Below, piece by piece: positions 44,891-53,592 of a stretch of 64,000 bases of DNA. The number at the start of each line of letters is the position of its first letter. Position 1 is the stretch's first letter. The DNA comes from Aeromonas diversa CDC 2478-85 (GTDB lineage Bacteria > Pseudomonadota > Gammaproteobacteria > Enterobacterales > Aeromonadaceae), in the NCBI RefSeq assembly GCF_000819805.1, contig NZ_CDCE01000029.1, forward strand, positions 498,833 to 562,832, in the 5' to 3' direction. The notes beneath the pieces are model-generated. The model was not told the DNA's origin. It made no database searches and saw nothing but the letters and a program-made list of their open reading frames with translations. A program made the translations under genes and the position numbers.

Positions 44891-45667
44891 ATGATGAAGA
44901 AGATGATAGTGGCTGCGGCCGTCATGGCTGCCATGGGCTCTACCGGCGTCATGGCCAAGGAGTGGAAAGAGGTGCGGATCGGTGTCGAGGGTGCCTATCC
45001 TCCCTTCTCCTGGACCGAGCCGAGCGGTGAGGTCAAGGGCTTTGACATCGACATCGCCAACGCCCTGTGCGAGGAGATGAAGGTCAAGTGCACCCTGGTC
45101 AAGCAGGACTGGGACGGCATCATCCCGGCGCTGTTGTCGCGCAAGTTCGACGCCATCATCGCCACCATGGACATCACCGAAGAGCGCAAGAAGAAGGTCG
45201 ACTTCACCCAGAAGTACCAGCATATTCCGGCCCGCTTCGCCGCCAAGAAGGGAACCGAGCTGACCCTGGACAAGGCCTTCATGAGCGGCAAGAACGTCGC
45301 CGTGCAGCGTGCTACCTCCATGGACACCTACATCACCGACAACTTCCCGGAAGCGACTATCAAGCGCTACGGCACCGCCGATGAGGCCTACCTGGATCTG
45401 AAGTCCGGCCGTGTCGACTACGTGCTGGCCGACTCCGCCGCCATCGTCGACGGCCTGTTCAAGAAGGAAGGGGGCGATGCCTACGAGTTTATCGGGCCCA
45501 AGCTGACCGATCCCAAGTGGTTCGGCGAAGGGGCCGGCATCGCCGTGCGCAAGGCCGACAAGGATCTGAAAGAGAAATTTAACCAGGCCATCCTGGCCCT
45601 GCGTGCCAACGGCAAGTACAAGGCCATCAACGACAAGTACTTCGACTTCGACGTGTACGGCGAATAA
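44891..45667 (+). CDS. hisJ: Periplasmic basic amino acid-binding protein (HisJ/ArgT type)
   Basis: 258 residues with a signal peptide (MMKKMIVAAAVMAAMGSTGVMA). The mature protein begins KEWKEVRIGVEGAYPPFSW; DIDIANALCEEMKVKCTLV and the family signature AIIATMDITEERKKKVDFT follow, with YVLADSAAIVDGL later. Likely ligands are arginine, lysine, ornithine or histidine. An 11-bp hairpin follows the stop, which could raise its expression over the permease genes. Confidence 0.9.
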   Translation: MMKKMIVAAAVMAAMGSTGVMAKEWKEVRIGVEGAYPPFSWTEPSGEVKGFDIDIANALCEEMKVKCTLVKQDWDGIIPALLSRKFDAIIATMDITEERKKKVDFTQKYQHIPARFAAKKGTELTLDKAFMSGKNVAVQRATSMDTYITDNFPEATIKRYGTADEAYLDLKSGRVDYVLADSAAIVDGLFKKEGGDAYEFIGPKLTDPKWFGEGAGIAVRKADKDLKEKFNQAILALRANGKYKAINDKYFDFDVYGE

Positions 45668-45706
45668 GCGAACGTCTGCGGCGGCAACGCCGATTCATCC
45701 GCTGTG

Positions 45707-45731
45707 TTCGGGCCCGCAGTGCGGGCCCGAA
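45707..45731 (+). promoter_or_regulatory. Intercistronic hairpin between hisJ and hisQ
   Basis: A perfect 11-bp GC-rich stem (45707-45717 with 45721-45731), loop AGT, no T-run. It probably protects the hisJ mRNA 3' end or partially blocks readthrough to hisQM. Confidence 0.7.
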
Positions 45732-45747
45732 ATCGATGGAGCGAACC

Positions 45748-46488
45748 ATGCTGGATTTGAAAGGATACGAAGGATCCCTGCTGGAGGGGGCGGGCGTGAC
45801 CCTGCAGGTGGCGCTGGCCTCCCTGCTGCTCGCCGTCTGCCTCGGCATGCTGGGAGCCCTGGCCAAACTCTCCCCCTATCGCTGGGCGCGGGGCGTGGCC
45901 GACCTCTACACCACCCTCATTCGCGGCATCCCCGACCTGGTGTTGATGATGCTGCTCTTCTTCGGTGGCCAGGTGTTTATCAACAACCTGCTCACCTGGA
46001 TCAACGAGAGTTACAACGCCTGGCTGCTGAAAAGCAACCCGAGCCAGGAGTGGGTCGCGCTGGTGCCCGACTACATCGACATCAGCCCGTTCGCGGCCGG
46101 TGTGGCCACCATCGGCTTCATCTTCGGCGCTTACATGGCCGAGACCTTCCGTGGCGCCATCCTGGCGGTGGACAAGGGGGAGCTCGAGGCGGCCCGCGCC
46201 TTCGGCATGCGCCCGCTGCAGGTATTTGTGCGCATCCTGTTTCCCCAGATGATGCGCCACGCCCTGCCCGGCTTTGGCAACAACTGGCTGGTGCTGCTCA
46301 AGACCACGGCGCTGGTCTCCATCATCGGGCTCGACGACATGGTGCGCAAAGCCTCCCTGGCCGCTGGCTCGACTCAGCTCCCCTTTACCTTCTACATGGC
46401 GGTGGCGCTCATCTTCCTGGTGTTCACCGCGGTCTCCACCTCGGCACTCAAATGGGCCGAACGCCACTACGCCATCAAGACGAGGTAA
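45748..46488 (+). CDS. hisQ: HisQ-type ABC permease
   Basis: 246 residues from ATG 45748 (GGAG 6 bases upstream; the ATG at 45736 has no ribosome site). Polytopic inner membrane permease. Conserved ADLYTTLIRGIPDLVLMMLL near the N-terminus and the EAA loop GELEAARAFGMRPLQVFVRI that docks the ATPase. Forms a heterodimer with HisM. Confidence 0.9.
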   Translation: MLDLKGYEGSLLEGAGVTLQVALASLLLAVCLGMLGALAKLSPYRWARGVADLYTTLIRGIPDLVLMMLLFFGGQVFINNLLTWINESYNAWLLKSNPSQEWVALVPDYIDISPFAAGVATIGFIFGAYMAETFRGAILAVDKGELEAARAFGMRPLQVFVRILFPQMMRHALPGFGNNWLVLLKTTALVSIIGLDDMVRKASLAAGSTQLPFTFYMAVALIFLVFTAVSTSALKWAERHYAIKTR

Positions 46489-46491
46489 GCC

Positions 46492-47184
46492 ATGGATTTC
46501 TCGATCATTCTCGATGAGTGGCCCACCTACTGGCAGGGCCTCTACACCACGGTAGGCCTGGTGCTGGCGGCCCTGATCCTGGGGCTCTTGCTGGCTGTGC
46601 CCATGGGGGTGCTGCGTACCCACCGCAACTGGTTTATCCGCTTCCCCATCTGGGCCTATATCTACTTCTTTCGTGGCACTCCGCTGCTGGTGCAGCTCTT
46701 TATCATCTATTACGGAGCGGCCCAGTGGGAGTGGCTGAAAAACAGCGCGGCCTGGAGTCTCTTCTCCCAGGCTTGGTTCTGCGCCCTGCTGGCCTTCACC
46801 CTCAACACCGGCGCCTACACCGCCGAGATAGTGCGCGGGGCCGTGAGCAACATGCCCAAGGGGCAGATTGAGGCGGCGATGGCCTTTGGCATGAGCCGCT
46901 GGCAGACCCTCACCCGGGTCATCCTGCCGAACTCGTTTCGGCGGGCGCTGCCGGCCTACAGCAACGAGGTGATCTTCATGCTGCAGGGCTCGGCGGTGGC
47001 GGGCATCATCACCATCGTCGATCTGACCGGCGCGGCGCGCATCATCAACTCGCGCTACTACAGCCCCTTCGAGGCGTTTATCACCGCCGGCCTGCTCTAC
47101 ATGGCGCTCACCTTTGTCATCGTCTGGCTGTTCAAGCGGCTCGAAACCCGCTGGCACGCGCACCTCAAACCGCGCAGCCTCTGA
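46492..47184 (+). CDS. hisM: HisM-type ABC permease
   Basis: 230 residues, five to six helices. YIYFFRGTPLLVQLFIIYYG is the conserved N-terminal stretch; the EAA loop is GQIEAAMAFGMSRWQTLTRV followed by ILPNSFRRALPAY. Partner of HisQ, 3 bases downstream of it. A terminator follows. Confidence 0.92.
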   Translation: MDFSIILDEWPTYWQGLYTTVGLVLAALILGLLLAVPMGVLRTHRNWFIRFPIWAYIYFFRGTPLLVQLFIIYYGAAQWEWLKNSAAWSLFSQAWFCALLAFTLNTGAYTAEIVRGAVSNMPKGQIEAAMAFGMSRWQTLTRVILPNSFRRALPAYSNEVIFMLQGSAVAGIITIVDLTGAARIINSRYYSPFEAFITAGLLYMALTFVIVWLFKRLETRWHAHLKPRSL

Positions 47185-47192
47185 AACGAACC

Positions 47193-47217
47193 ACGCCCCG
47201 TACGGGGCGTTGTTTTT
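47193..47217 (+). terminator. Terminator of the hisPJQM operon
   Basis: A palindromic ACGCCCCG-TA-CGGGGCGT stem (47193-47210) followed by TGTTTTT; overlaps slightly with the end of the convergent membrane protein gene. Confidence 0.85.
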
Positions 47218-47218
47218 G

Positions 47219-47860
47219 TCAGCGCCCCAGATAGACCCGGTCGTGGAAGCTGTGCACCCAGTGGGGGCGATAGACGGCGAGCAGGGTCATGGTCATGCCG
47301 TTGAGCAGGGCTTCGGGGAAGAGCAGCAGGGGCCAGATGGAGAGGTAGTTCTCCTCTATGGTGTGCCAGGGATAGGCACCGCTCCAGCCGGCCCAGAGAG
47401 CGGTCCCCACCACCTTGACCGAGATGGTGACGGCGCCGCCCAGGAAGGCTGCCACGAAGAGGTAGACGAAGAGGTGGCGCGGCAGCCAGGCCCAGCTCGC
47501 CAGAAACAGGGCCTGGCTCACCAGCACGGGTACCATGACACCGAGCAGCAGCTCACTGCCGAGCTGGGTGGAGCTGTCGACCCCGAAGCCGGTGAGGGCG
47601 AGCAAGGTGAGGGTGCCCGCCAGCAGGGCAAGGCGCCAGCCGAGCAGCAGGGTGAGGGCGGTGAGGCCCAGGAAGTGAATGGAGAGCCCCTGGTGCAGGC
47701 CGGCGCGCAGCAGCCAGAGCGGGATGAGAGCCAGGGAGGCGCCAAGCAGCAGGCGCTGATAGAGAGGGGTGGCCAGCAATTGCCGCCAGAGGGTGCGCTG
47801 CTGGGCCATGGCCAGCAGGGCCAGGGCGGCGAGCAGGGCGGTGAGTTCTCCGTCACTCAT
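47219..47860 (-). CDS. CbiM-like energy-coupling-factor permease component
   Basis: 213 residues, about six hydrophobic segments. HFLGLTALTLLLGWRLALL and LLLFPEALLNGMTMTLL match the CbiM/NikM-type S component family; the WHTIEENYLSIW stretch is in a loop. No ECF T component or ATPase is nearby, so it is an orphan. Possible ligand cobalt or nickel, but the N-terminal metal-binding Met-His of true CbiM is not obvious. Confidence 0.7.
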   Translation of the reverse strand: MSDGELTALLAALALLAMAQQRTLWRQLLATPLYQRLLLGASLALIPLWLLRAGLHQGLSIHFLGLTALTLLLGWRLALLAGTLTLLALTGFGVDSSTQLGSELLLGVMVPVLVSQALFLASWAWLPRHLFVYLFVAAFLGGAVTISVKVVGTALWAGWSGAYPWHTIEENYLSIWPLLLFPEALLNGMTMTLLAVYRPHWVHSFHDRVYLGR

Positions 47861-47866
47861 GGGGGA

Positions 47867-47900
47867 TCCTGAAAAAGCAAAAGGGGGCCTCTGCCCCCTT
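47867..47900 (-). terminator. pflA terminator
   Basis: An 8-bp stem (47881-47888 with 47893-47900), loop CTCT; on the minus strand it is followed by TTGCTTTTTC. Confidence 0.7.
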
Positions 47901-47905
47901 GAAGA

Positions 47906-48649
47906 TTAATATTTTACGTTGCTGTGGTACTTACCCAAGATGGCCTGGATGCGATCCATGGTCTCCTTCTTGGGGGGATGGATCTCGGTGAGCTCATAGG
48001 GATCGCCGAGCACATCCCACTTGTGCTTGCCGAGCTCGTGATAGGGGAGCAGCTCCACCTTCTCGACGCACTCCCCGAGGGATTGAATAAACTGGCCGAG
48101 CCCTTCGGCGCTCTCGTCGTCATCGCTCCAGGTGGGCACCACCACGTAGCGGATCCACATCTTCTTGCCCTTGGCCGCCAGGTGACGGGCGAATTCCAGG
48201 GTGTAGCGGTTACTCACGTGGGTCAGCGGGATGTGTTTCTGATCGTTGATCTGCTTGATGTCGAGCAGCACCAGATCGGTGACGTCCAGCACGGCGTCGA
48301 GCTGGGCGTCGTAGTGACGAACAAAGCCGTTGGTATCGAGGCAGGTGTGGATCCCCTCGGCCTTGCAGGCGCCGAACAGCTCGGCCACGAAGGCCTGTTG
48401 CAGCATGGCCTCGCCACCCGAGGCGGTGACGCCACCACCAGAGGCGTTGATAAAGTGGCGATAGCTGGTGATGTCTTTCATCAGCTCGGGCACCGTCACC
48501 TCGCGGCCACCTTCGGTATCCCAGGTGTCGCGGTTGTGGCAGTACTTGCAGCGCATCAGGCAGCCCTGCATAAACACGATGAAACGGATTCCAGGCCCGT
48601 CGACAGTACCGCAGGTCTCCACCGAGTGGATCCGACCAATCACAGACAT
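47906..48649 (-). CDS. pflA: PflA, pyruvate formate-lyase activating enzyme
   Basis: 247 residues. Radical SAM enzyme that makes the glycyl radical on PflB under anaerobiosis. The iron-sulfur Cys30, Cys34 and Cys37 lie in [21 protein letters not shown] binds SAM. Full length. pflB is not in the window; the upstream same-strand gene is a GGDEF-EAL protein 55 bases away. The spacer contains a hairpin GCTTTTG/CAAAAGC (48666-48672 with 48689-48695). Confidence 0.95.
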   Translation of the reverse strand: MSVIGRIHSVETCGTVDGPGIRFIVFMQGCLMRCKYCHNRDTWDTEGGREVTVPELMKDITSYRHFINASGGGVTASGGEAMLQQAFVAELFGACKAEGIHTCLDTNGFVRHYDAQLDAVLDVTDLVLLDIKQINDQKHIPLTHVSNRYTLEFARHLAAKGKKMWIRYVVVPTWSDDDESAEGLGQFIQSLGECVEKVELLPYHELGKHKWDVLGDPYELTEIHPPKKETMDRIQAILGKYHSNVKY

Positions 48650-48704
48650 ATTGCGCTCCAGATAGGCTTTTGTGGAGGCATTCTATGCCAAAAGCGGGCG
48701 GCGA

Positions 48705-51632
48705 TCACCCCGCGGGGTGGCCGAGGAACTCTTCCAGGGCGCGCACCGGCAGGGGGCGACAGCGCAGATAGCCCTGGAAGTGCTGACAACCGAGCTCGCC
48801 GAGTACGGCGAGCTGCGCCTCTTCTTCGACCCCTTCGGCGATCACGGTGAAGTGGAACACCCGGGAGAGCTCGATGATGGCCCGCACTATGGCCCTGTCC
48901 TGTTCGCTGTGGGTGAGGGTCTGGATAAAGGATCGATCGAGTTTCACCTCATCGGCGGGCAGGTCCCGCAGATAGGCCAGCGACGAGTAACCGGTGCCGA
49001 AGTCGTCGATGGAGATGAGCACGCCCAGCTCCTTGAGCCGGCACATGCGGGCTATGGTCTCCTGACGGTTCTCCAGCACCACCGACTCGGTGATCTCCAG
49101 CATCAGGCGTGACGGGGGAATGCCGGTATCGCGCAGCACATACTCCACCTGTTGCAGGAAGCTGGGGTTGTGGAACTGGCGGGCGCTCACGTTGACCGAG
49201 AGCTGGGGCATGCTGATCCCCTTGCTCAGCCAGTGGCCGTACTGGGCACAGGCGCTCTTGAGCACCCAGAAGCCGATGTCCTCGATGAGCCCGCTCTCCT
49301 CGGCCACCGGGATAAACTCCCCCGGGGGCACCATGGTGCCATCTTGCCGCTGCCAGCGCACCAGTGCCTCGACACCGCTGATGGTGCCCCGGTCGACCCG
49401 GAACTGAGGCTGGAAGTGGAGCAGGAACTCATTGTTGCGCATGGCGTCGCGCAGCTGGTTGTGCATGGCCAGGCGATGGCGCTCCTGATCCGCCATCTCG
49501 GGGGTGAAGAAGGCAAACTGGCCACGACCGGCCCGCTTGGCCATGTGGGCTGCGGTATCGGATTGCTGCATGATGACCAAATGGTCTTGCTCCTCGGGCC
49601 CATAGAGGGCCACCCCGATAGAGGCGCTGCAGTGGAGCTTGTCATCGCCGATGTTGAAGGGTTGGCGAAAACGCCCCTGCACCTCACGGGCGAAATGCTC
49701 GGCGAGGATCTTGGCGGTCACCTGGCCCTGACCCAGGGCGCTGAAGAGCAGCAGGAATTCATCGCCCGAGCTGCGGGCGATCATCAGATTCTCCTGGGGC
49801 AGGGTCCCGAGGCGCTCCACCACAGCCCTTAGCAACTCATCACCACGCTGCTGTCCCAGCGAGTCATTGATCGACTTGAAGTTGTCCAGATCCATGTGTA
49901 GCAGGGCACCCCACTGGCCGCTTTGGGCCATCAGGGTCTGTTGCAGGGAGAGCAGCAGGCTGCGGCGGTTGTGCAGGCCGGTGAGATCGTCGAAATAGGC
50001 GAGCCGTTCGATGCGCTGCTTGGTCACCAGCTCTTCGGTGATGTCGTCGAAGCTGCCCACGTAATGGGTCAGTGCCCCCTCTTCATTGAAGACGCCGCTG
50101 ACCCGCAGCCGTACCGGGAAAAGGCGTCCATCGCGATTGAGGCACTGCTCATCCCCCTCCCAGAAACCATGGCGGGTGACGGCATCACGCAGGCGTTGGG
50201 CGAGATCGTCGCCATAGTAGGAGGGACGCAGGCGGGTGACGTGTTGCCCCACTATCTCGTCGGCCTCCATGCCGGTGATGCGGCTAAAGGCGCGGTTGAC
50301 CCTGAGCAGCTGCCCCTTGGGGTCGCACACCAGCAGGGCCTCACGTGTCTCGAACGATACCTCGGCCAACCGCAGCGCCTCCTCGGTGGCGAGGCGGCTC
50401 AGCTCGATGGCGGTACGCGGGGCCCACTCACTCAGGCAGTCCATCAGGGGCAGCGGATCGGGCAGAGGCTCGGCCAGCAGCAGGGTGAGCTGTCCCATGG
50501 GGGCGTGTTCCGGCAGTTGTAGCGGTATACCGAGATAGGCACGCGCGCCGGTGGCGAGCAGCTTGTGGGCCACCGGGTAACGACCGGCCAGATCCTCCAC
50601 ATAGAGGGCCTGACCGCACTCTTGCACATCCCGGGCCGGGCCCGGATCGAGGCGGCTGGGGGCCCACTGCTGCGGCTCGCCACCTATCTCCACATAGCGC
50701 GGAACTATCCACAACTCGCTGCCCCTGTGCTGGTATTCGCCTATCCAGCAGCCGATCAAGGGGTGCTGCTCCTGGCACCACCCGAGCAGGGTGCGGCAGT
50801 AGTCGAGGCCGGTGTGCAGGGCCAGAGGCGGAGGAGAGATAGGCTCGGCGGCGGGCGGGGTCTGCTCGTCGTCGGGGCGCCAGTGGCCGAGCTGCTGCGC
50901 GCAGTAGCGGGCCAGTTGGAGCAGATCCTCGCCGATGGGCATGGGGGTGAGGTACTCGAGGCTCACCATGCCGAGCAGCCGCTCTCCCTCCTTGAGGGCC
51001 GCATCGAGGCGGGAGAGCACACCGTGGCCACCGAGATAGGCGTGCTGGGCCAGCATGGGCTGGTGGGCACATTCGGAGAAGCTGAGGGAGCCTCGGCTGC
51101 GCAGGGCTCTCAGATAGCGGCTCTCTCCCTTGAAGGGAAAGAGGGCCCCCTTGACACCCAGCTGGTAGATGGGGGTCAATAGATCGCCTTCCCCAAAGTG
51201 CCACAGGATGAGACGGTCGGCCTGACACCCCTCGCGCAGTGTGGTCAGCATGTCGGCGTATTGGTGACGGCTCGCCAGCGATCCCAGACGGGGCAGCAGC
51301 AAGGAGAGATCCGGCTGCTCCTGCAATCCGGTGACATGCAGGCAAACGAGCCAGAAGCTGCCTTGCTCGGGCGAGAGGGCCACCTGCCACTCGCGCCCCA
51401 GCGCCTTGATCTTGAGCTCCCCACCCCGGCACGTGGCCAGCTGTGATTCGATGGGCTCTCTGAGGGCGTCGGGCAGCTGGCCAGGCCAGGCCTCTCTGGG
51501 CTCATCGAGCCAGTGGAGCGGTGTCTGCATCACATCGGTCAGGGCGACCATGCGCCGGGTGCGAGTATCGAGGCGAAAGAAGAGGGGCATGGGGCGAGCG
51601 CCCGTCGGCAGCGTGAGGGCAGTGGACGACAT
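48705..51632 (-). CDS. PAS-GGDEF-EAL cyclic-di-GMP protein
   Basis: 975 residues from ATG 51632; an in-frame ATG at 51704 adds 24 residues and cannot be excluded. An N-terminal region (1-475) with GAF-like stretches is followed by PAS (about 480-590, ALLVCDPKGQLLRVNRAFSRI), GGDEF (about 600-745) and EAL (about 755-970). The cyclase motif is SGDEF, not GGDEF, so cyclase activity is doubtful. EAL motifs look intact: GVEALVRW, ITESVVLEN, DDFGTGYSS, and AEGVEEE. It is likely a phosphodiesterase with a sensory front. Confidence 0.88.
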   Translation of the reverse strand: MSSTALTLPTGARPMPLFFRLDTRTRRMVALTDVMQTPLHWLDEPREAWPGQLPDALREPIESQLATCRGGELKIKALGREWQVALSPEQGSFWLVCLHVTGLQEQPDLSLLLPRLGSLASRHQYADMLTTLREGCQADRLILWHFGEGDLLTPIYQLGVKGALFPFKGESRYLRALRSRGSLSFSECAHQPMLAQHAYLGGHGVLSRLDAALKEGERLLGMVSLEYLTPMPIGEDLLQLARYCAQQLGHWRPDDEQTPPAAEPISPPPLALHTGLDYCRTLLGWCQEQHPLIGCWIGEYQHRGSELWIVPRYVEIGGEPQQWAPSRLDPGPARDVQECGQALYVEDLAGRYPVAHKLLATGARAYLGIPLQLPEHAPMGQLTLLLAEPLPDPLPLMDCLSEWAPRTAIELSRLATEEALRLAEVSFETREALLVCDPKGQLLRVNRAFSRITGMEADEIVGQHVTRLRPSYYGDDLAQRLRDAVTRHGFWEGDEQCLNRDGRLFPVRLRVSGVFNEEGALTHYVGSFDDITEELVTKQRIERLAYFDDLTGLHNRRSLLLSLQQTLMAQSGQWGALLHMDLDNFKSINDSLGQQRGDELLRAVVERLGTLPQENLMIARSSGDEFLLLFSALGQGQVTAKILAEHFAREVQGRFRQPFNIGDDKLHCSASIGVALYGPEEQDHLVIMQQSDTAAHMAKRAGRGQFAFFTPEMADQERHRLAMHNQLRDAMRNNEFLLHFQPQFRVDRGTISGVEALVRWQRQDGTMVPPGEFIPVAEESGLIEDIGFWVLKSACAQYGHWLSKGISMPQLSVNVSARQFHNPSFLQQVEYVLRDTGIPPSRLMLEITESVVLENRQETIARMCRLKELGVLISIDDFGTGYSSLAYLRDLPADEVKLDRSFIQTLTHSEQDRAIVRAIIELSRVFHFTVIAEGVEEEAQLAVLGELGCQHFQGYLRCRPLPVRALEEFLGHPAG

Positions 51633-51685
51633 GAGCCGGTTAACATCCTGTATGCAGACTTGAGCCGCAAGAATACTCCAAACCA

Positions 51686-51763
51686 TTGCAAAACAAAATT
51701 TCATTGAACTCTAAATTAGAAAAGTCTAATTTATTGGCCAGTGCCATTAAACGGAGGTGTTTC
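51686..51763 (+). promoter_or_regulatory. Promoter and perfect operator-like palindrome before the CoA-disulfide reductase
   Basis: TAAATTAGA (51712-51720) and TCTAATTTA (51725-51733) pair perfectly around AAAG. TTGAAC (51705-51710) and TAATTT (51727-51732) could be -35/-10 with 16 bases between, so the palindrome would lie across the promoter. GGAGG (51752-51756) is the ribosome site. Confidence 0.6.
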
Positions 51764-53452
51764 ATGACCCGTATTCTGATTGTCGGTGGTGTCGCCGGCG
51801 GCGCATCGGCCGCGGCCCGTGCCCGTCGCATGGATGAGCATGCCGAGATTGTCCTGTTCGAGCGCGGCGAGTTCATCAGCTTTGCCAACTGCGGCCTGCC
51901 TTATCACATCGGCGGCGACATCCCCTCCCGCGATGCCCTGCTGCTGCAGACCCCCCAGAGCTTCAAGCGCCGCTTCAACGTCGAGGTGCGGGTCTTTAGC
52001 GAGGTGCTCTCCATCGACCGCGCCGCCCGCACCGTGCGGGTGCGTGACCAGCAGCGCGGCGAGGAGTACGAGGAGCGCTACGACAAACTGCTGCTGAGCC
52101 CGGGTGCCGCCCCCATTCGGCCGCCCCTGCCGGGTATCGATGCCCCCGGCGTCTATACCCTGCGCAACATCCCCGACATGGACCGCATCCTGGCGGCGTT
52201 GGCCCACGATCAGCCGCGCCACGTGACCGTGGTGGGCGGTGGCTTCATCGGCCTCGAGATGATGGAGGCGCTGCATCAGCGCAACTTGCCGGTGACCCTG
52301 CTGGAGCTCTCGGATCAGGTGATGGCGCCGGTCGACCGGGAGATGGCCGCCATGCTGCACGCCCGCATCCGCGAGGCGGGGGTGGACCTTCGCCTGCGCA
52401 CCGGCCTCAGTGCCATCGAGAGCCTGGAGCGCAGTAGCGACCCCACCGCCGAGGTCACCGCCGCTGAGCGCCACGGCCTGCGCCTGCATCTGGGTGATGG
52501 CACCACCCTGGACACAGGGCTCTTGATCCTCGCCATCGGCGTCAAGCCCGAGACCCTGCTCGCCGCCCAGGCCGGGCTGGAGCTGGGGCCGCGTGGTGGC
52601 ATCAAGGTGGATGCCGGCATGCGCACCTCGGATCCCGATATCTTCGCGGTGGGGGACGCGGTGGAGGAGCTCGACTTTGTCACCGGCGACCCGGCCCTGG
52701 TGCCGCTGGCCGGTCCCGCCAACCGCCAGGGGCGCATCGCCGCCGACAACATGCTGGGGCGCGCGGAGCAGTACAAGAAGACCCAGGGCACCGCCATCTG
52801 CAAGCTGTTCGATCTGGCGGTGGCGAGCACCGGCCTCAATGAGAAGCGACTCAAGCAGCTCGGCATGGCCTATGAGAAGGTCTATGTCCATCCGGGCAGC
52901 CACGCCGGCTACTACCCCGGCGCCCACCCGGTCAGCCTCAAGCTCCTGTTCGCCCCCGACGGGCGCATCCTCGGCGCCCAGGCGGTGGGGAAAGATGGCA
53001 TCGACAAGCGCATCGACGTGCTGGCGGTGGCCCAGCGCGCCGGCATGACGGTGTTCGATCTGCAGGATCTCGAGCTCACCTACGCGCCGCCGTTTGGCTC
53101 GGCCAAGGACGTCATCAACATGGCGGGGTTCGTGGCGAGCAATCACCTCAAGGGGGACTCGCCCCTGTGCCACGTGAGCGACGTGCAGGCCCTGCGCGCC
53201 GATCAGCTGGTGCTGGATGTGCGTAACCCCGGCGAGCTCGACAAGCTCGGTCGCATCCCGGGGGCGCTCAACATCCCCCTTGACGAGCTGCGCGGCCGAC
53301 TGGACGAGCTGCCCCGCGGCAAGGAGATCATCGTGAGCTGTCAGGTGGGCCTGCGTGGCCATGTGGCGAGCCGCCTGCTCCAGCAGCACGGCTTTGCGGT
53401 GAAAAACCTCTCGGGCGGCTTCAAGACCTGGCAGATGGCGATTGCCGACTGA
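51764..53452 (+). CDS. CoA-disulfide/persulfide reductase with rhodanese domain
   Basis: 562 residues from ATG 51764, placed by GGAGG. FAD/NAD(P)H disulfide reductase: GGVAGGASAAARARR binds FAD; redox Cys43 in ANCGLPYHIGG as in CoA-disulfide reductases; VVGGGFIGLEMMEAL is the NAD site; FAVGDAVE the FAD ribityl site. From about residue 460 a rhodanese domain with Cys526 in VSCQVGLRGH. Such fusions reduce CoA and small persulfides in sulfur metabolism (Npsr-like). A perfect palindrome covers its promoter. No sulfide genes adjoin. Confidence 0.92.
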   Translation: MTRILIVGGVAGGASAAARARRMDEHAEIVLFERGEFISFANCGLPYHIGGDIPSRDALLLQTPQSFKRRFNVEVRVFSEVLSIDRAARTVRVRDQQRGEEYEERYDKLLLSPGAAPIRPPLPGIDAPGVYTLRNIPDMDRILAALAHDQPRHVTVVGGGFIGLEMMEALHQRNLPVTLLELSDQVMAPVDREMAAMLHARIREAGVDLRLRTGLSAIESLERSSDPTAEVTAAERHGLRLHLGDGTTLDTGLLILAIGVKPETLLAAQAGLELGPRGGIKVDAGMRTSDPDIFAVGDAVEELDFVTGDPALVPLAGPANRQGRIAADNMLGRAEQYKKTQGTAICKLFDLAVASTGLNEKRLKQLGMAYEKVYVHPGSHAGYYPGAHPVSLKLLFAPDGRILGAQAVGKDGIDKRIDVLAVAQRAGMTVFDLQDLELTYAPPFGSAKDVINMAGFVASNHLKGDSPLCHVSDVQALRADQLVLDVRNPGELDKLGRIPGALNIPLDELRGRLDELPRGKEIIVSCQVGLRGHVASRLLQQHGFAVKNLSGGFKTWQMAIAD

Positions 53453-53479
53453 GTGGTCGGCCCCTCATTAAACCAACGC

Positions 53480-53506
53480 CAAGGCCCGCTATGCGGGCCT
53501 TGTTTG
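53480..53506 (+). terminator. Terminator after the reductase gene
   Basis: A 10-bp stem (53480-53489 with 53493-53502), loop TAT, then TTTGTT. Confidence 0.85.
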
Positions 53507-53592
53507 TTACAGCCAGTGACAATCGGGGGGATTGGCCGACGGTCCCGGCGCGCCTATGCTAGTGCCATTCCACACCCAGATGGACCCTGATC

